Made by a program: the position numbers and the translations under genes
The notes under the pieces: generated by a model
What the model was told of the DNA's origin: nothing
Database searches by the model: none
What the model saw: the letters and a program-made list of their open reading frames with translations, nothing else
In this document: positions 7,085 to 17,107 of the stretch, piece by piece
Layout of the letters: each line of letters opens with the position of its first letter
How positions within the stretch are numbered: position 1 is the first letter of the stretch
Assembly: GCF_000767055.1 (NCBI RefSeq)
Contig: NZ_CP006764.1
Span: 310,001-374,000 of the forward strand
Origin: Corynebacterium doosanense CAU 212 = DSM 45436
Lineage (GTDB): Bacteria; Actinomycetota; Actinomycetes; Mycobacteriales; Mycobacteriaceae
Direction: 5' to 3'
Length of the DNA: 64,000 bases

Positions 7085-9430
7085 TCAACCGGTCATGCTC
7101 ACCAGAGCGCCCAGCAGCTTCAGCGCCCCGGCCTTGTCCAGGGGGTTGTTGCCGTTGCCGCACTTGGGCGACTGCACACACGACGGGCAGCCGGACTCGC
7201 ACGCGCAGGCACGCACCGCCTCGAATGTCGCCTGCATCCACTCCGGGAAACGGGAGAAGCCCTCGTCGGCGAATCCCGCGCCGCCGGGATGGCCGTCGTA
7301 GACGAAGACGGTGGGTAACCCGGTATCGGGGTGCAGGGCCGTCGATACGCCGCCGATGTCCCACCTGTCGCAGGTGGCCAGCAGGGGGAGCAGGCCGATG
7401 GCCGCGTGCTCGGCGGCGTGCAGCGCGCCGGGAACCTCGCCCGCGGTGATGCCGGCGGCGCTGAGCACGAGGGGGTCGACGGTGTAGGCCACCGCGCGGG
7501 TCACCAGGCGTTGCTGCGGCAGGTCGAGCGGGATGTGCCCGCCGACGGTGCCGTCGGGGAAACGCACGATGTAGCCGGTGACCTGGTCGGTGACCTCGAC
7601 GTCGACGTTGGAGACCCACAGGCCGGGGGAGTAGTTGATCAGCTCGTCCTCCCCGGGGTTGGAGAGGATGCGGATGTCGGTGACCGATCGTGCGCTCGTG
7701 GAGTAGTCCGGCGTGTCCGGGTGGGCCAGTGCCAGGTAGTCGTCGAGGTTGAGTTCGTCGATGACGTAGCTGGTGCCCTGGTGGAGGTACACCGCACCGG
7801 TGTGCACCTGGGTGGCGGCGCGGGCGGTATCGACGGTGCCCAGGAGTCGGCCGTCGGTGGCATCGACGATCATCACCTCATGGCCCGAGCCGCCCCGGAC
7901 GGCCACCGAGTTGTGTGCGGTCTCCGGCGTGGGCAGCTCGTCCACCCCCGCGGGGCGCGGGACGGGGAACCATCCGGAGGCGCGGCGGCGCAGCAGCCCC
8001 AGCTCGGAGAGCTCGGCGACAACGGACTCGGCGCCGAAGTCCCGGACGTCTGCATCCGACAGCGGGGCTTCGACGGCCGCGCAGTACATGTGGCCACGCA
8101 GGATGTACGGGTTGCGGGGGTTGAACACATTCTTCTCCACTGGCCGGCCGAGCAGCGCCTCCGGGTGGTGCACGAGGTAGGTGTCCATGGGGTCGTCCCG
8201 GGCGACGAGGATGACCAGCGAGCCCTGCCCGCGGCGACCCGCGCGGCCGGCCTGCTGCCAGAAGCTGGCCACGGTGCCGGGGTAGCCGGCGGTGATGACG
8301 GCGTCGAGGCCACCGACGTCGATGCCCATCTCCAGGGCGTTGGTGGTGGCCACCCCGAGCAGATCGCCGTTGTCGAGCATCTTCTCCAGCTTGCGGCGGT
8401 CCTCCGCGAGGTACCCCGCGCGGTAGGAGGCGATGCGCCGGCCGAAGTCCGGCCGGCCCATCGAACCCAGCTCCTGCTGCGTCACCAGGGCGGTGATCTC
8501 CGCGCCGCGCCGGGAGCGCACGAAGGTCAGCGTGCGGGCACCCTCGGCTACGGCGACGGCCATGAGACCGGCGGCCTCGGTCGTGGCGGAGCGGCGCACG
8601 GGCGCGCCGTTCTCCCCCTCAGCACCCTCGATGAACCCCGGTTCCCACAGCGCCACCGTCCGTGAACCGGTGGGCGCACCGTCGTCGGTGACCGCCAGGG
8701 CCTCGCGACCGGTCAACCGGCGGGCGTTGTCGGCAGGATCGGCGGCGGTGGCGGAGGCGAGGATGACCCTGGGTGAGGCGCCGTAGCGGGCGGCGACCCG
8801 CAGCAGCCGGCGGATGACCAGCGCGACATTCGCTCCGAAGACCCCGCGGTAGCTGTGGCATTCGTCGATGACGATGTACTGCAGCTTGCGCAGCACCCGC
8901 GCCCAGCGCTGGTGTGCCCCGAGCAGGGAGACGTGCAGCATGTCGGGGTTGGTGAACACGAAGCGGGAATGGTCGCGGATGCCGGAGCGCGACTCGACCG
9001 GGGTGTCGCGGTCGTAGGGGGCCGGGTGGATGCCGCCGAGCTCCGGAATTTCGCGCACGAGACGCATGACGGACTGCAGCTGGTCGGAGCCGAGCGCCTT
9101 CGTCGGGGTGAGGTACAGGGCCGTCGCGGTGGGATCGGCCGCGAGCCGGGTGAGGATGGGCAGTTGATAACCGAGGGACTTGCCCGAGGATGTTCCCGTG
9201 GAGACGATGACGTCGTGGCCCTCCCAGGCCGCCTGGGCGGTGGCCACCTGGTGGGTCCACGGACGGGTGATGCCGGCGTCGATGAGCGAATCCCGCAGCC
9301 CGGGCAGGACCCAGTCGGGCCAGTCCGTGTGCCGAGAGGGGCGGGCGGGGATGGTGGCGCGGTGGGTGAGGGTGGATTCGGGGAAGCGGCGCAGGGCCTG
9401 TTCCAGTAGTTCGGATCCGACGTCGGACAC
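7085..9430 (-). CDS. DEAD/DEAH-box helicase with DUF1998 (MrfA/Hrq1-like)
   Basis: 781-residue superfamily 2 helicase. Motif I TGTSSGKS lies near residue 80, the DEVH-equivalent is DECHS, and motif VI is QQAGRAGRRGQ. The C-terminal DUF1998 has clustered Cys (CACESGCPSC ... KCGN), the zinc-binding signature of MrfA and Hrq1. Bacillus MrfA is a 3'-5' helicase in mitomycin-lesion repair, so a DNA-repair role is likely (family knowledge). GTG start at 9430 with GGGGGTGA upstream. Convergent with the tad operon and divergent from cspA. Confidence 0.9.
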   Translation of the reverse strand: MSDVGSELLEQALRRFPESTLTHRATIPARPSRHTDWPDWVLPGLRDSLIDAGITRPWTHQVATAQAAWEGHDVIVSTGTSSGKSLGYQLPILTRLAADPTATALYLTPTKALGSDQLQSVMRLVREIPELGGIHPAPYDRDTPVESRSGIRDHSRFVFTNPDMLHVSLLGAHQRWARVLRKLQYIVIDECHSYRGVFGANVALVIRRLLRVAARYGASPRVILASATAADPADNARRLTGREALAVTDDGAPTGSRTVALWEPGFIEGAEGENGAPVRRSATTEAAGLMAVAVAEGARTLTFVRSRRGAEITALVTQQELGSMGRPDFGRRIASYRAGYLAEDRRKLEKMLDNGDLLGVATTNALEMGIDVGGLDAVITAGYPGTVASFWQQAGRAGRRGQGSLVILVARDDPMDTYLVHHPEALLGRPVEKNVFNPRNPYILRGHMYCAAVEAPLSDADVRDFGAESVVAELSELGLLRRRASGWFPVPRPAGVDELPTPETAHNSVAVRGGSGHEVMIVDATDGRLLGTVDTARAATQVHTGAVYLHQGTSYVIDELNLDDYLALAHPDTPDYSTSARSVTDIRILSNPGEDELINYSPGLWVSNVDVEVTDQVTGYIVRFPDGTVGGHIPLDLPQQRLVTRAVAYTVDPLVLSAAGITAGEVPGALHAAEHAAIGLLPLLATCDRWDIGGVSTALHPDTGLPTVFVYDGHPGGAGFADEGFSRFPEWMQATFEAVRACACESGCPSCVQSPKCGNGNNPLDKAGALKLLGALVSMTG

Positions 9431-9688
9431 CGTAATTCACCCCCGGGGGTAGCGGTTTACATAGGTTTTTACAGGTATTTTACAAGCAGGGAGGTACAAA
9501 TCGCCCGATCCATGAAACACTAAAGGAGGTCGCGGATTCTGGCGCAGTTCTTGATAGGTGCTCGCAAAAGAAATACACGCGGGCATCAGGTTTCCTCTCC
9601 GAGGGGGCTTGGTGGTTCGACCCGACCCGGCAGTGGATAAAGAATATCCGCGTCCGACCAATCCCAATCTTTTGAAGAGGTTTACATC
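9431..9688. other. helicase-cspA divergent intergenic region and cspA leader
   Basis: 258 bp without a gene between two divergent starts. It is locally AT-richer than the flanks and contains an AAAGGAGG-like stretch at about 9521-9530 far from any start. Just before cspA there is an AAGAGG box about 7 nt from the ATG. Cold-shock genes usually carry long structured leaders; that this one does is an inference. Confidence 0.4.
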
Positions 9689-9892
9689 ATGGCAACTGGT
9701 ACCGTTAAATGGTTCAACGCTGAAAAGGGCTTCGGCTTCATCGCTCCCGACGACGGCTCCGCCGACGTCTTCGTCCACTACTCCGAGATCCAGGGTTCGG
9801 GCTTCCGCACCCTCGAGGAGAACCAGCAGGTCGAGTTCGAGGTCGGCGAAGGCGCCAAGGGCCCGCAGGCACAGCAGATCCGCGCTCTCTAA
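9689..9892 (+). CDS. cspA: cold shock protein CspA
   Basis: 67-residue single OB-fold RNA chaperone. RNP1 reads KGFGFIAP and RNP2 DVFVHYSEI. The gene begins at ATG 9689 with GTVKWFN, the invariant family opening. Full length. It is monocistronic, closed by a strong terminator, and sits between a helicase and topA exactly as in mycobacteria (Rv3648c). Confidence 0.97.
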   Translation: MATGTVKWFNAEKGFGFIAPDDGSADVFVHYSEIQGSGFRTLEENQQVEFEVGEGAKGPQAQQIRAL

Positions 9893-9906
9893 GAGCACGT
9901 AAAAAT

Positions 9907-9940
9907 CCCCCGTCGCTTTCGCAGCGAACGGGGACTTTTT
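9907..9940. terminator. bidirectional terminator between cspA and dedA
   Basis: Stem CCCCGT...ACGGGG with an inner CGCT/AGCG extension and a TTTCGC-type loop. T-runs flank it on both strands (ACTTTTT rightward, GATTTTT leftward). It serves cspA and the convergent DedA gene. Confidence 0.88.
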
Positions 9941-10566
9941 CATGCCCGGGACAGGGCCTGGCGCTCGTCGCGCCACTCCATGAAGCGGCCCTGCGCCTTC
10001 TGCACCAGCAGACCCACCAGCATGCCCGCGAGGATTCCCGCCACCATGCCGATGAGCGGCGAGCCCTGGAAGAGCATGCCGCCGAGGTAACTCGCCCCGG
10101 AGATCATGCCCGCCCACACCAGCACGCCGAGGGTGTCGAAGAAGAAGAACAGGAACCAGTTGTAACGCACCGACCCCAGCATGAGCGTGAGCACCCACCT
10201 GGCCCAGGGGATGAAACGGGCGATGATGATCGCGGCCCCGCCGTAGAGGCGCATGGCGCGGCGGATCCAGCTCAGTGCCCGCCCGGGCCGGGAGTTCGGC
10301 CGGATGCGGTCGACCCGGTCCTTGAACCGGTGTCCGGCGTAGAAGCAGATGTTGTCGCCGATCATGGCCCCGGCGACGGCGAACCAGATCAGGTGCCAGA
10401 TGTCCGGCGATCCGGTGGAGCCGGACCACGCCGCGCCGATGCTGAGGATCGTCTCGCTGGGAATGAGGGGAACCAGGGAGTCGACCAGGGTGAACAGCGT
10501 GACTATGGGCAGGAAGGCCGGGTAATTGACCACCGACTCCACCCAGAGGGTGAGCTGATCTTGCAC
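9940..10566 (-). CDS. DedA family membrane protein
   Basis: About 208 residues from the in-frame GTG at 10566; an ATG at 10662 would add 32 residues that do not look family-like, so I prefer the GTG. Several hydrophobic helices are present. The DedA core shows a PSE motif after the first helix, the GDNICFYAGHRF region, and the RFIPWARWVLTLM motif with conserved Arg residues. DedA proteins are lipid scramblase or flippase-like and support proton-motive force. The stop overlaps the bidirectional terminator. Confidence 0.85.
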   Translation of the reverse strand: MQDQLTLWVESVVNYPAFLPIVTLFTLVDSLVPLIPSETILSIGAAWSGSTGSPDIWHLIWFAVAGAMIGDNICFYAGHRFKDRVDRIRPNSRPGRALSWIRRAMRLYGGAAIIIARFIPWARWVLTLMLGSVRYNWFLFFFFDTLGVLVWAGMISGASYLGGMLFQGSPLIGMVAGILAGMLVGLLVQKAQGRFMEWRDERQALSRA

Positions 10567-10672
10567 GTTGAATAGTCCCGTCGATAAGCACGTGTGGATG
10601 TGTCGACCGATTCTATCCCGTGCGTCGCCGCCGGGGCCGCCCGGATCCGGCAGGCGCACCATTAAATACAGA

Positions 10673-10780
10673 GTAACGTGACACCGACGGGGTGGTCTGC
10701 GCTAGAGTCTGGCGATAAACACTCGAACACGGGTGTGACTGATCATCCGTGATCACCCGGGAAGGACGCGTAGACACATC
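10673..10780 (+). promoter_or_regulatory. topA upstream region
   Basis: Short divergent spacer between DedA and topA. A TAGAGT hexamer near 10711 resembles an actinobacterial -10 element, with GTGACA some 19 nt upstream as a poor -35. A GAAGGAC box lies about 10 nt before the GTG start. Promoter assignment is tentative. Confidence 0.35.
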
Positions 10781-13741
10781 GTGACGGAAGAAAACGGCGC
10801 AGGGGGCAAGACCCTCGTTATCGTCGAGTCGCAGACGAAGGCCAAGAAGATCCAGAAGTACCTCGGCAACCGCTACATCGTCGAGGCCTCGGTCGGCCAC
10901 ATCCGCGACCTTCCCCGCGGTGCCGCGGACGTCCCGGCGAAACACAAGAAGGAGCCGTGGGCGCGGCTCGGCGTCGACACGGACAACGGCTTCAAGCCGC
11001 TGTACGTGGTGAGCAACGACAAAAAGAAGAAGGTCGCCGACCTCAAGTCGAAGCTCAAGCAGGCCGACCAGCTCTTCCTCGCGACAGACCCCGACCGTGA
11101 GGGCGAGGCCATCGCGTGGCACCTGCTCGAGGTGCTCAACCCCAAGGTGCCCGTGCGCCGCATGGTGTTCAACGAGATCACCGAGGCCGCCATCAAGGAC
11201 GCCGCGGCGAACACCCGCGACATCGACGACAACCTTGTCGATGCCCAGGAAACCCGTCGTATCCTCGACCGCCTCTACGGCTACGAGGTCTCCCCCGTGC
11301 TGTGGAAGAAGGTCATGCCACGGCTGTCCGCGGGGCGTGTCCAGTCCGTGGCCACCCGTGTCATCGTCGAGCGTGAGCGCGAGCGCATGGCGTTCGTCGC
11401 GGCCGGCTACTGGGATCTCACCGCCGACCTGGACACCGGCCAGAAGTCCGGCGATCCGGAGAACCCCCGTTCCTTCCAGGCCCGGCTGACGGGCGTCGAC
11501 GGCAAGCGTGTGGCCCAGGGCCGCGACTTCGGCGACGACGGTGTGCTCAAGGACGCGAAGGGTGAGCTCATTGTCGTCGACAAGCCCACCGCCGAGGCGC
11601 TGGCCTCGGGGCTGCGGGATGCGGCGATGACCGTCGCGGCGGTCGAGGAGAAGCCGTACTCGCGCAAGCCGCAGGCGCCGTTCATGACGTCGACGCTGCA
11701 GCAGGAGGCCGGTCGACGCCTGCACTTCACCTCCGAGCGCACCATGCGCATCGCGCAGCGGCTGTACGAGAACGGCCACATCACCTACATGCGTACGGAC
11801 TCGACCTCGCTGTCCGCGCAGGGCATGTCCGCCGCGCGCAACCAGGCCAAGGAACTCTACGGCCAGAACTACGTCTCGGACGCGCCCAGGCGCTACGACC
11901 GCAAGGTGAAGAACTCCCAGGAGGCGCACGAGGCGATCCGGCCAGCAGGAGAGCGCTTCTCGACGCCGGGTCAACTCTCCGGCCAGCTCGACACCGAGGA
12001 ATTCAAGCTCTACGAACTGATCTGGGCCCGCACGGTCGCCTCGCAGATGGCCGATGCCCGGGGCACCTCGATGAAACTCACCATCACGGGCACCGCCGCC
12101 ACCGGCGAGCAGACCGAATTCTCCGCCACCGGCCGCACCATCACCTTCCCCGGTTTCCTCCGGGCACTCTCCGGCGACGCGGGGGAGAAGAACGACACCC
12201 CGCGTCTGCCCCAGCTGAGCAGGGGCGACGACCTGACCGTGGACAAGATCACCGCGGACGGGCACACCACCAACCCGCCGGCGCGCTACACCGAGGCTTC
12301 CCTGGTGAAGAAGATGGAGGACCTGGGCATCGGTCGCCCGTCGACGTACGCGTCGATCATCAAGACGATCCAGGACCGCGGTTACGTCTACGCCCGGGGT
12401 AACGCTCTCGTGCCCAGCTGGGTCGCGTTCGCCGTGGTGGGGCTCATGGAGTCCAACTTCACCTCGCTGGTGGACTACGAGTTCACCTCCTCGATGGAGG
12501 ATCAGCTCGACGCCATCGCCGAGGGTTCCGAGGACCGCACGGAGTGGCTCACCGGTTTCTACTTCGGTGACGCGGACGCCAGCGACGAGAAGGCGGAGGC
12601 GATCGCCAAGCGCGGCGGTCTGAAGTCGCTCATCGACGTCAACCTCGAGGCCATCGACGCCCGTCAGGTCAACTCCCTGCGGCTGTTCACCGACTCCGAG
12701 GGCCGCGACATCGTCGTGCGTGTCGGCCGCTACGGCCCGTACATCGAGCGTGTCGTCGGCCAGACGAAGGACGGCGAGCCCGAGTACCAGCGCGCCAACC
12801 TCCCCGAGGCCACCACCCCGGACGAGCTCACCCTCGAGGTGGCGGAGAAACTCTTCGCCACCCCGCAGGGCGGGCGCGAGCTCGGCCAGAACCCGGCGAA
12901 TGACCGTGTCGTGGTGGCCAAGGAGGGCCGCTACGGCCCCTACGTCACCGAGCAGGTGCGTGACGACGAGCGTGAAAAGGCCGAGGCAGAGGCGGAGAAG
13001 GTCGTCGCCCGCGAACGCGAGCAGGAGGACGCGCAGCGCGCCGAGGAAGGCAAACGTAAGAAGAACTGGGACACCAAGACCGCGGAGAAGCAGAAGGAGA
13101 AGCGAGTTGCGGAAATCGTCGACGAGCTGCTCAAACCCTCCACCGCGTCGCTGTTCTCCACCATGGATCCCGGCTCGGTGACCCTCGAGGAGGCGCTGCG
13201 CCTGCTGTCGCTGCCCCGCGAGGTCGGCGTCGACCCTGCCGACGGTGAGCTCATCACCGCGCAGAACGGCCGTTACGGCCCGTACCTGAAGAAGGGCGCG
13301 GACTCCCGCTCTCTCGGTGGCGAGGAGGAGATCTTCACCGTCACGCTCGACGAGGCCCGGCGCATCTACGCCGAGCCGAAGCGTCGAGGGCGCGCCGCCG
13401 CGAAGCCGCCGTTGAAGACCCTCGGCGACAATGACGTCTCCGGCAAGCCCATGACCGTCAAGGACGGCCGCTTCGGCCCGTACGTCACGGACGGCGACAC
13501 CAACGCGTCGCTACGCCGCGGCGACACCCCGGAGACACTCACCGACGCCCGTGCCAACGAGCTGCTCTCCGAGCGTCGCGCGAAGGAGGCCGCCGACGGC
13601 GGGGCTCCGGCGAAGAAGACGGCGGCCAAGAAGTCTCCCGTGAAGAAGACGACGGCGAAGAAAACCTCCTCAAAAAAGACCGTGAAAAAGCCGGCCAAGA
13701 CCACCAAGCGTGTGGTCAAGGCCGGCTCCCGGAAGAAGTAG
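10781..13741 (+). CDS. topA: DNA topoisomerase I
   Basis: 986-residue type IA topoisomerase relaxing negative supercoils. GTG start. The Toprim domain opens with KTLVIVESQTKAKKI and carries the metal site DPDREGEAIAWH. The catalytic Tyr is in ITYMRTDST. The C-terminal third consists of repeated topo-C modules (several GRYGPY or GRFGPY motifs) in place of zinc fingers, followed by a Lys-rich AKKT/KKT tail. This is the actinobacterial form, whose basic tail aids processivity. It ends flush against the convergent OPT gene (stops at 13739-13744) with no terminator between them. Confidence 0.97.
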   Translation: MTEENGAGGKTLVIVESQTKAKKIQKYLGNRYIVEASVGHIRDLPRGAADVPAKHKKEPWARLGVDTDNGFKPLYVVSNDKKKKVADLKSKLKQADQLFLATDPDREGEAIAWHLLEVLNPKVPVRRMVFNEITEAAIKDAAANTRDIDDNLVDAQETRRILDRLYGYEVSPVLWKKVMPRLSAGRVQSVATRVIVERERERMAFVAAGYWDLTADLDTGQKSGDPENPRSFQARLTGVDGKRVAQGRDFGDDGVLKDAKGELIVVDKPTAEALASGLRDAAMTVAAVEEKPYSRKPQAPFMTSTLQQEAGRRLHFTSERTMRIAQRLYENGHITYMRTDSTSLSAQGMSAARNQAKELYGQNYVSDAPRRYDRKVKNSQEAHEAIRPAGERFSTPGQLSGQLDTEEFKLYELIWARTVASQMADARGTSMKLTITGTAATGEQTEFSATGRTITFPGFLRALSGDAGEKNDTPRLPQLSRGDDLTVDKITADGHTTNPPARYTEASLVKKMEDLGIGRPSTYASIIKTIQDRGYVYARGNALVPSWVAFAVVGLMESNFTSLVDYEFTSSMEDQLDAIAEGSEDRTEWLTGFYFGDADASDEKAEAIAKRGGLKSLIDVNLEAIDARQVNSLRLFTDSEGRDIVVRVGRYGPYIERVVGQTKDGEPEYQRANLPEATTPDELTLEVAEKLFATPQGGRELGQNPANDRVVVAKEGRYGPYVTEQVRDDEREKAEAEAEKVVAREREQEDAQRAEEGKRKKNWDTKTAEKQKEKRVAEIVDELLKPSTASLFSTMDPGSVTLEEALRLLSLPREVGVDPADGELITAQNGRYGPYLKKGADSRSLGGEEEIFTVTLDEARRIYAEPKRRGRAAAKPPLKTLGDNDVSGKPMTVKDGRFGPYVTDGDTNASLRRGDTPETLTDARANELLSERRAKEAADGGAPAKKTAAKKSPVKKTTAKKTSSKKTVKKPAKTTKRVVKAGSRKK

Positions 13742-15806
13742 CTAGCTCGTCGCACTCTTCTCGCTGGCCGACTGCACCCAGCGGTAGCAGCCGAGGATGA
13801 CGGCGACGAAGACGGCGATGCCCAGCCAGTTCGCCACCCCGGCGAAGGACTCGGGCATGACCGCCAGCGGTTCGGGCAGGCCCGTCGCCGCGATGACGCC
13901 CGCGAGCAGCACGCCGAAGAGGCTCTCGCCGACGATGAGGCCGGTGGCCAGCAGCACGCCCATGCGCTTGGCCGCCTCGGGGTTGCTGCGGCCTTCGGCC
14001 CAGCGGTTGTAGAACAGCCCGAGGAACGCGCCGACGGGGATGATGAGCGTGAGGCTCGCGGGCAGGTACATGCCCATGCCCACGGCCAGCGGCGGCAGGT
14101 GGAAACGGTTGCCGCTGACCCGGCCGAGGATCTCGTCGATGACGATGACCGCCGCGCCGATGAGCGCGCCGAGGCCGATGAGGTTCCAGTCGAGGGAGTC
14201 GCCGAAGATGCCCTCGGCCACCGAGGACATCAGGGCGGCCTGGGGAGCGGCCAACGCATCCTCGCCCGCGCCTTCCATGCCGGCGAAGCCGAAGCCCGTC
14301 AGCATGAGCTGGAGCACCGGGGGAATGATGATCGAGCCGAAGGCCACGCCGATGATGAGGGCGACCTGCTGCTTCCACGGGGTCGCGCCGACGAGCTGGC
14401 CGGTCTTCAGGTCCTGCAGGTTGTCGTTGGAGATGGTGGCGATACCGAAGACGACCGCGGCGGTGAACAGCGTGTAGGCCACCAGCGAGGGGCGTTGATG
14501 TCGCTCTCACTGCCGGTCACGGCCTTGATGAGCAGCGCGGCGGAGATGACCACGATGATGCCCACGCCGGAGATGGGTGAGTTCGACGCGCCGATGAGGC
14601 CGGCCATGTAGCCGCAGATGGAGGCGACGACGAGGCCGACGAGCAGCACGTAGACGATGCTGATGATGATCAGACCGCTGGCGTGGTGGGTGATCTCGGT
14701 GCCGTGGACGAAGACCCAGAGCAGCAGGCCGATGGGGATCATCGAGGCGAGAATGACACCGATCACGGTGGTGAAGGGGATGTCCCGCTCGGTCAGCGGC
14801 ACGTCCTGGCCCGCCTGGCGTGAGCGCGAGGAGCGCAGCGCGTCGGTGATGCCGGAGACGATGGGGCGGATGATCTTCAGCAGCGTCCACACGGCGGCCA
14901 CGGCCATCGCGCCGGCTCCGACGAAACGCACCTCGGAGGAGAACGTCGAGGCGACGATGTCGGAGATGTCGCCGGCGGCCGGGAGCTCCCCGGAGGTGAA
15001 CCTCGGCAGCAGGATGAAGAAGGAGATGATGAGGCCGACCCACAGGCGATACCCACGGTGACGCCGACCAGGTGGCCCACGCCGATGAGCGCCAGGGAGA
15101 GGCTCGCGCCGAGCATCGTGCCGCCGGAGCCCACGCGGAACACGGTGGACACGGATCCGGCGACGGCCTTGAGTGCAGCAAGTAGGGAGAACCCGGCAGC
15201 GGCCAGCGAGCCGACGAGGATGACCCGCAGACCCTGCTGGTTCTCCTCGTGTGAACCCTGGTCGTCGCCGACACGCAGCACCTCGGCTGCGGCGACACCC
15301 TCGGGGAACGGCAGGTCGGAGCCGGTGACCAGCGCGCGGCGCAGGGGAATGGAGTACATGACGCCGAGGACACCGCCGAAGAGGCAGACCGCGGTGGTGA
15401 TCCAGTAGGGGAAGCCCGACCACCAGCCGATCATCACCAGGCCGGGGAGCACGAAGATGATCGCGGAGAGGGTGCCGGCGGCCGAGGCGACCGTCTGCAC
15501 GATGTTGTTCTCGGTGATGGTGTGACCGGCGAAGCGACGCAGCACGGCCATGGAGATCACCGCAGCGGGGATTGAGGTGGCGAAGGTCAGGCCGACCTTC
15601 AGGCCGAGATAGACGTTCGCGGCGGTGAACACCAGGGTGATGAGCCCGCCGAGAATGATCGCGCGGACCGTGAGTTCACGGGTCGGCGAGGAGGAGCGGG
15701 GTGGAGATACGGGCGTCGCCGTGGTGCGGCTCGCTTTCAGAGGGGTGGGCAGTAATGGAACCAGGAAAAGCTTATGGCATGGCTCACCCGGGAAGGAGTG
15801 GCACAC
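13742..15806 (-). pseudogene. OPT family oligopeptide/metal-chelate transporter, two frameshifts
   Basis: Three overlapping reading segments together encode one polytopic OPT-family transporter of about 680 residues. The N-terminal part (ELTVRAIILGGL ... VGVTVGIA) shifts near 15050 to the middle part (VGLIISFFILLPRF ... SDINAP). That shifts near 14490 to the C-terminal part (LVAYTLFTAAVVFG ...). Each shift equals one missing base; at the second, adding a C to the CCCC run restores a continuous frame. The only in-frame start near the N-terminus is a GTG at 15806. Either a decaying gene or two sequencing indels. OPT proteins are proton-coupled importers of peptides or metal chelates. Confidence 0.75.
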
Positions 15807-15845
15807 TGGGAGACATACCCCGCACCCGGAAGAGAGGTAGCCCCC

Positions 15846-16454
15846 ATGTCGAACCTGAGCGCCGTAGCCCTGAGTTGTTCGTTGAAGTCGTCGACCGAGG
15901 AATCCAGCAGTGAGCTCATGGCCAAGCATGTCCTGGCAGAGCTGGCCAAGAACGGCGTCACCGTCGAGGACCCTATCCGGGTCGCGGACCATGACGTCCA
16001 CTTCGGCACCGACACCGACATGGGTGACGGCGACGGGTGGCCGGAGATCCGCGAGAAGATCCTCGCCGCCGACATCCTCGTGTTGTCCACCCCCATCTGG
16101 ATGGGCCACCCGGCCAGCGTGGCCAGCATGGTCACCGAGCGCATCGACGCCGAATCCTCCAAGACCGGCGCGGACGGTCGCCCGACGATGTTCGGCAAGG
16201 TCGCGCTCGTCGCGGTCGTGGGCAACGAGGACGGTGCCCACAACGTCACGGCGGACATGATGCAAGCGCTTAACGACGTCGGGTTCACCATCCCAGCCCA
16301 GGGCGGAACCTACTGGGTCGGAGAGGCGATGGGTGATGTCGTCTACAAGGACCTCGACGAGGTTCCGGAGGTCGTTGCCGAGACCACCGCCACCGCCGCC
16401 CGCAACGCGGCCCACCTCGCGGGGCTGCTGGCAGGGAACAAGTACCCGGCATGA
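15846..16454 (+). CDS. NAD(P)H-dependent FMN reductase / flavodoxin-fold protein
   Basis: 202 residues. I chose the ATG at 15846 (MSNLSAVALSCSLK) with a GAGAGG box. The N-terminal strand followed by SCSLKSS is the FMN-phosphate loop of the NADPH-dependent FMN reductase family. The central LVLSTPIWMGHPAS segment binds the flavin ring. GNEDGAHN and GGTYW complete the fold. It would reduce FMN or a quinone-like acceptor in the cytoplasm. It overlaps the following membrane gene by four bases (ATGA), indicating co-translation. Confidence 0.82.
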   Translation: MSNLSAVALSCSLKSSTEESSSELMAKHVLAELAKNGVTVEDPIRVADHDVHFGTDTDMGDGDGWPEIREKILAADILVLSTPIWMGHPASVASMVTERIDAESSKTGADGRPTMFGKVALVAVVGNEDGAHNVTADMMQALNDVGFTIPAQGGTYWVGEAMGDVVYKDLDEVPEVVAETTATAARNAAHLAGLLAGNKYPA

Positions 16455-17107
16455 TCGAACGCACGCTGGCCGGCGCCCGGGCACTGGTCGACTCCGTCCT
16501 GGTGGCCACCCGCGAACCCGAGCGCACCGTGTTCCTCGCGGCGCACGATCTCACCCTGCTGTCCCGGGTCCTCGGCTGGCAGCGTGTCCTCGCGGTGGCC
16601 GAGCCGCTGGCGCTGCCCATGCTGGCCGGCACCGCGCTGCGCGCCGGCAACGCCCCGCTGACCGGGGCACTGGCCGGCGGGACCGCCGCCCAGCTGATCC
16701 GCGCGCGCACGCCCGAGGCGGCCAACGTCACTGCTGCTGCGGCCGCCGCCGCACAGTATCTCGGTTACGCGGCGGCACTGGACGGCCGCAACTGGCCCGG
16801 GTTCGCCGTCCGCGCCGGGCTGGTCGCTGGCGGTCTGGGTCTGTCGGCGGCGAAAAACCGCCACGTCGCCTTGGCCACCCTCGCCGGCGGCCTGCCGCTC
16901 GCCTGGGCCGGTGCCTCGGCGAATGATCCGCGCACAACCACCCCCGGCACCAGCCACGGGGCGAACCTCCTGTTTGCCGCGGAGGGGCTGAACCTGCTGC
17001 GGGCGACGCTACTGCGGGGAAACACCCTGGTCAGCGCCGCTGCCGTCAGCCTCAGCCTGGTGGGTCAGATGTTGCTGGTCGACGGGATCACCCGGAAAAC
17101 ACGCTGA
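16451..17107 (+). CDS. polytopic membrane protein, possibly lysoplasmalogenase (YhhN)-like
   Basis: 218 residues, mostly hydrophobic with about seven short Ala/Leu-rich helices and no signal for a large soluble domain. Size and helix number recall the YhhN/TMEM86 lysoplasmalogenase-like proteins, but I see no diagnostic motif. Co-translated with the upstream flavin reductase. Its 3' end overlaps the convergent antiporter by 20 bp. Confidence 0.5.
   Translation: MIERTLAGARALVDSVLVATREPERTVFLAAHDLTLLSRVLGWQRVLAVAEPLALPMLAGTALRAGNAPLTGALAGGTAAQLIRARTPEAANVTAAAAAAAQYLGYAAALDGRNWPGFAVRAGLVAGGLGLSAAKNRHVALATLAGGLPLAWAGASANDPRTTTPGTSHGANLLFAAEGLNLLRATLLRGNTLVSAAAVSLSLVGQMLLVDGITRKTR

Noticed and set aside
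9521..9530. AAAGGAGG-like ribosome site upstream of cspA
   Set aside because: No plausible start codon and coding frame follows at proper distance.
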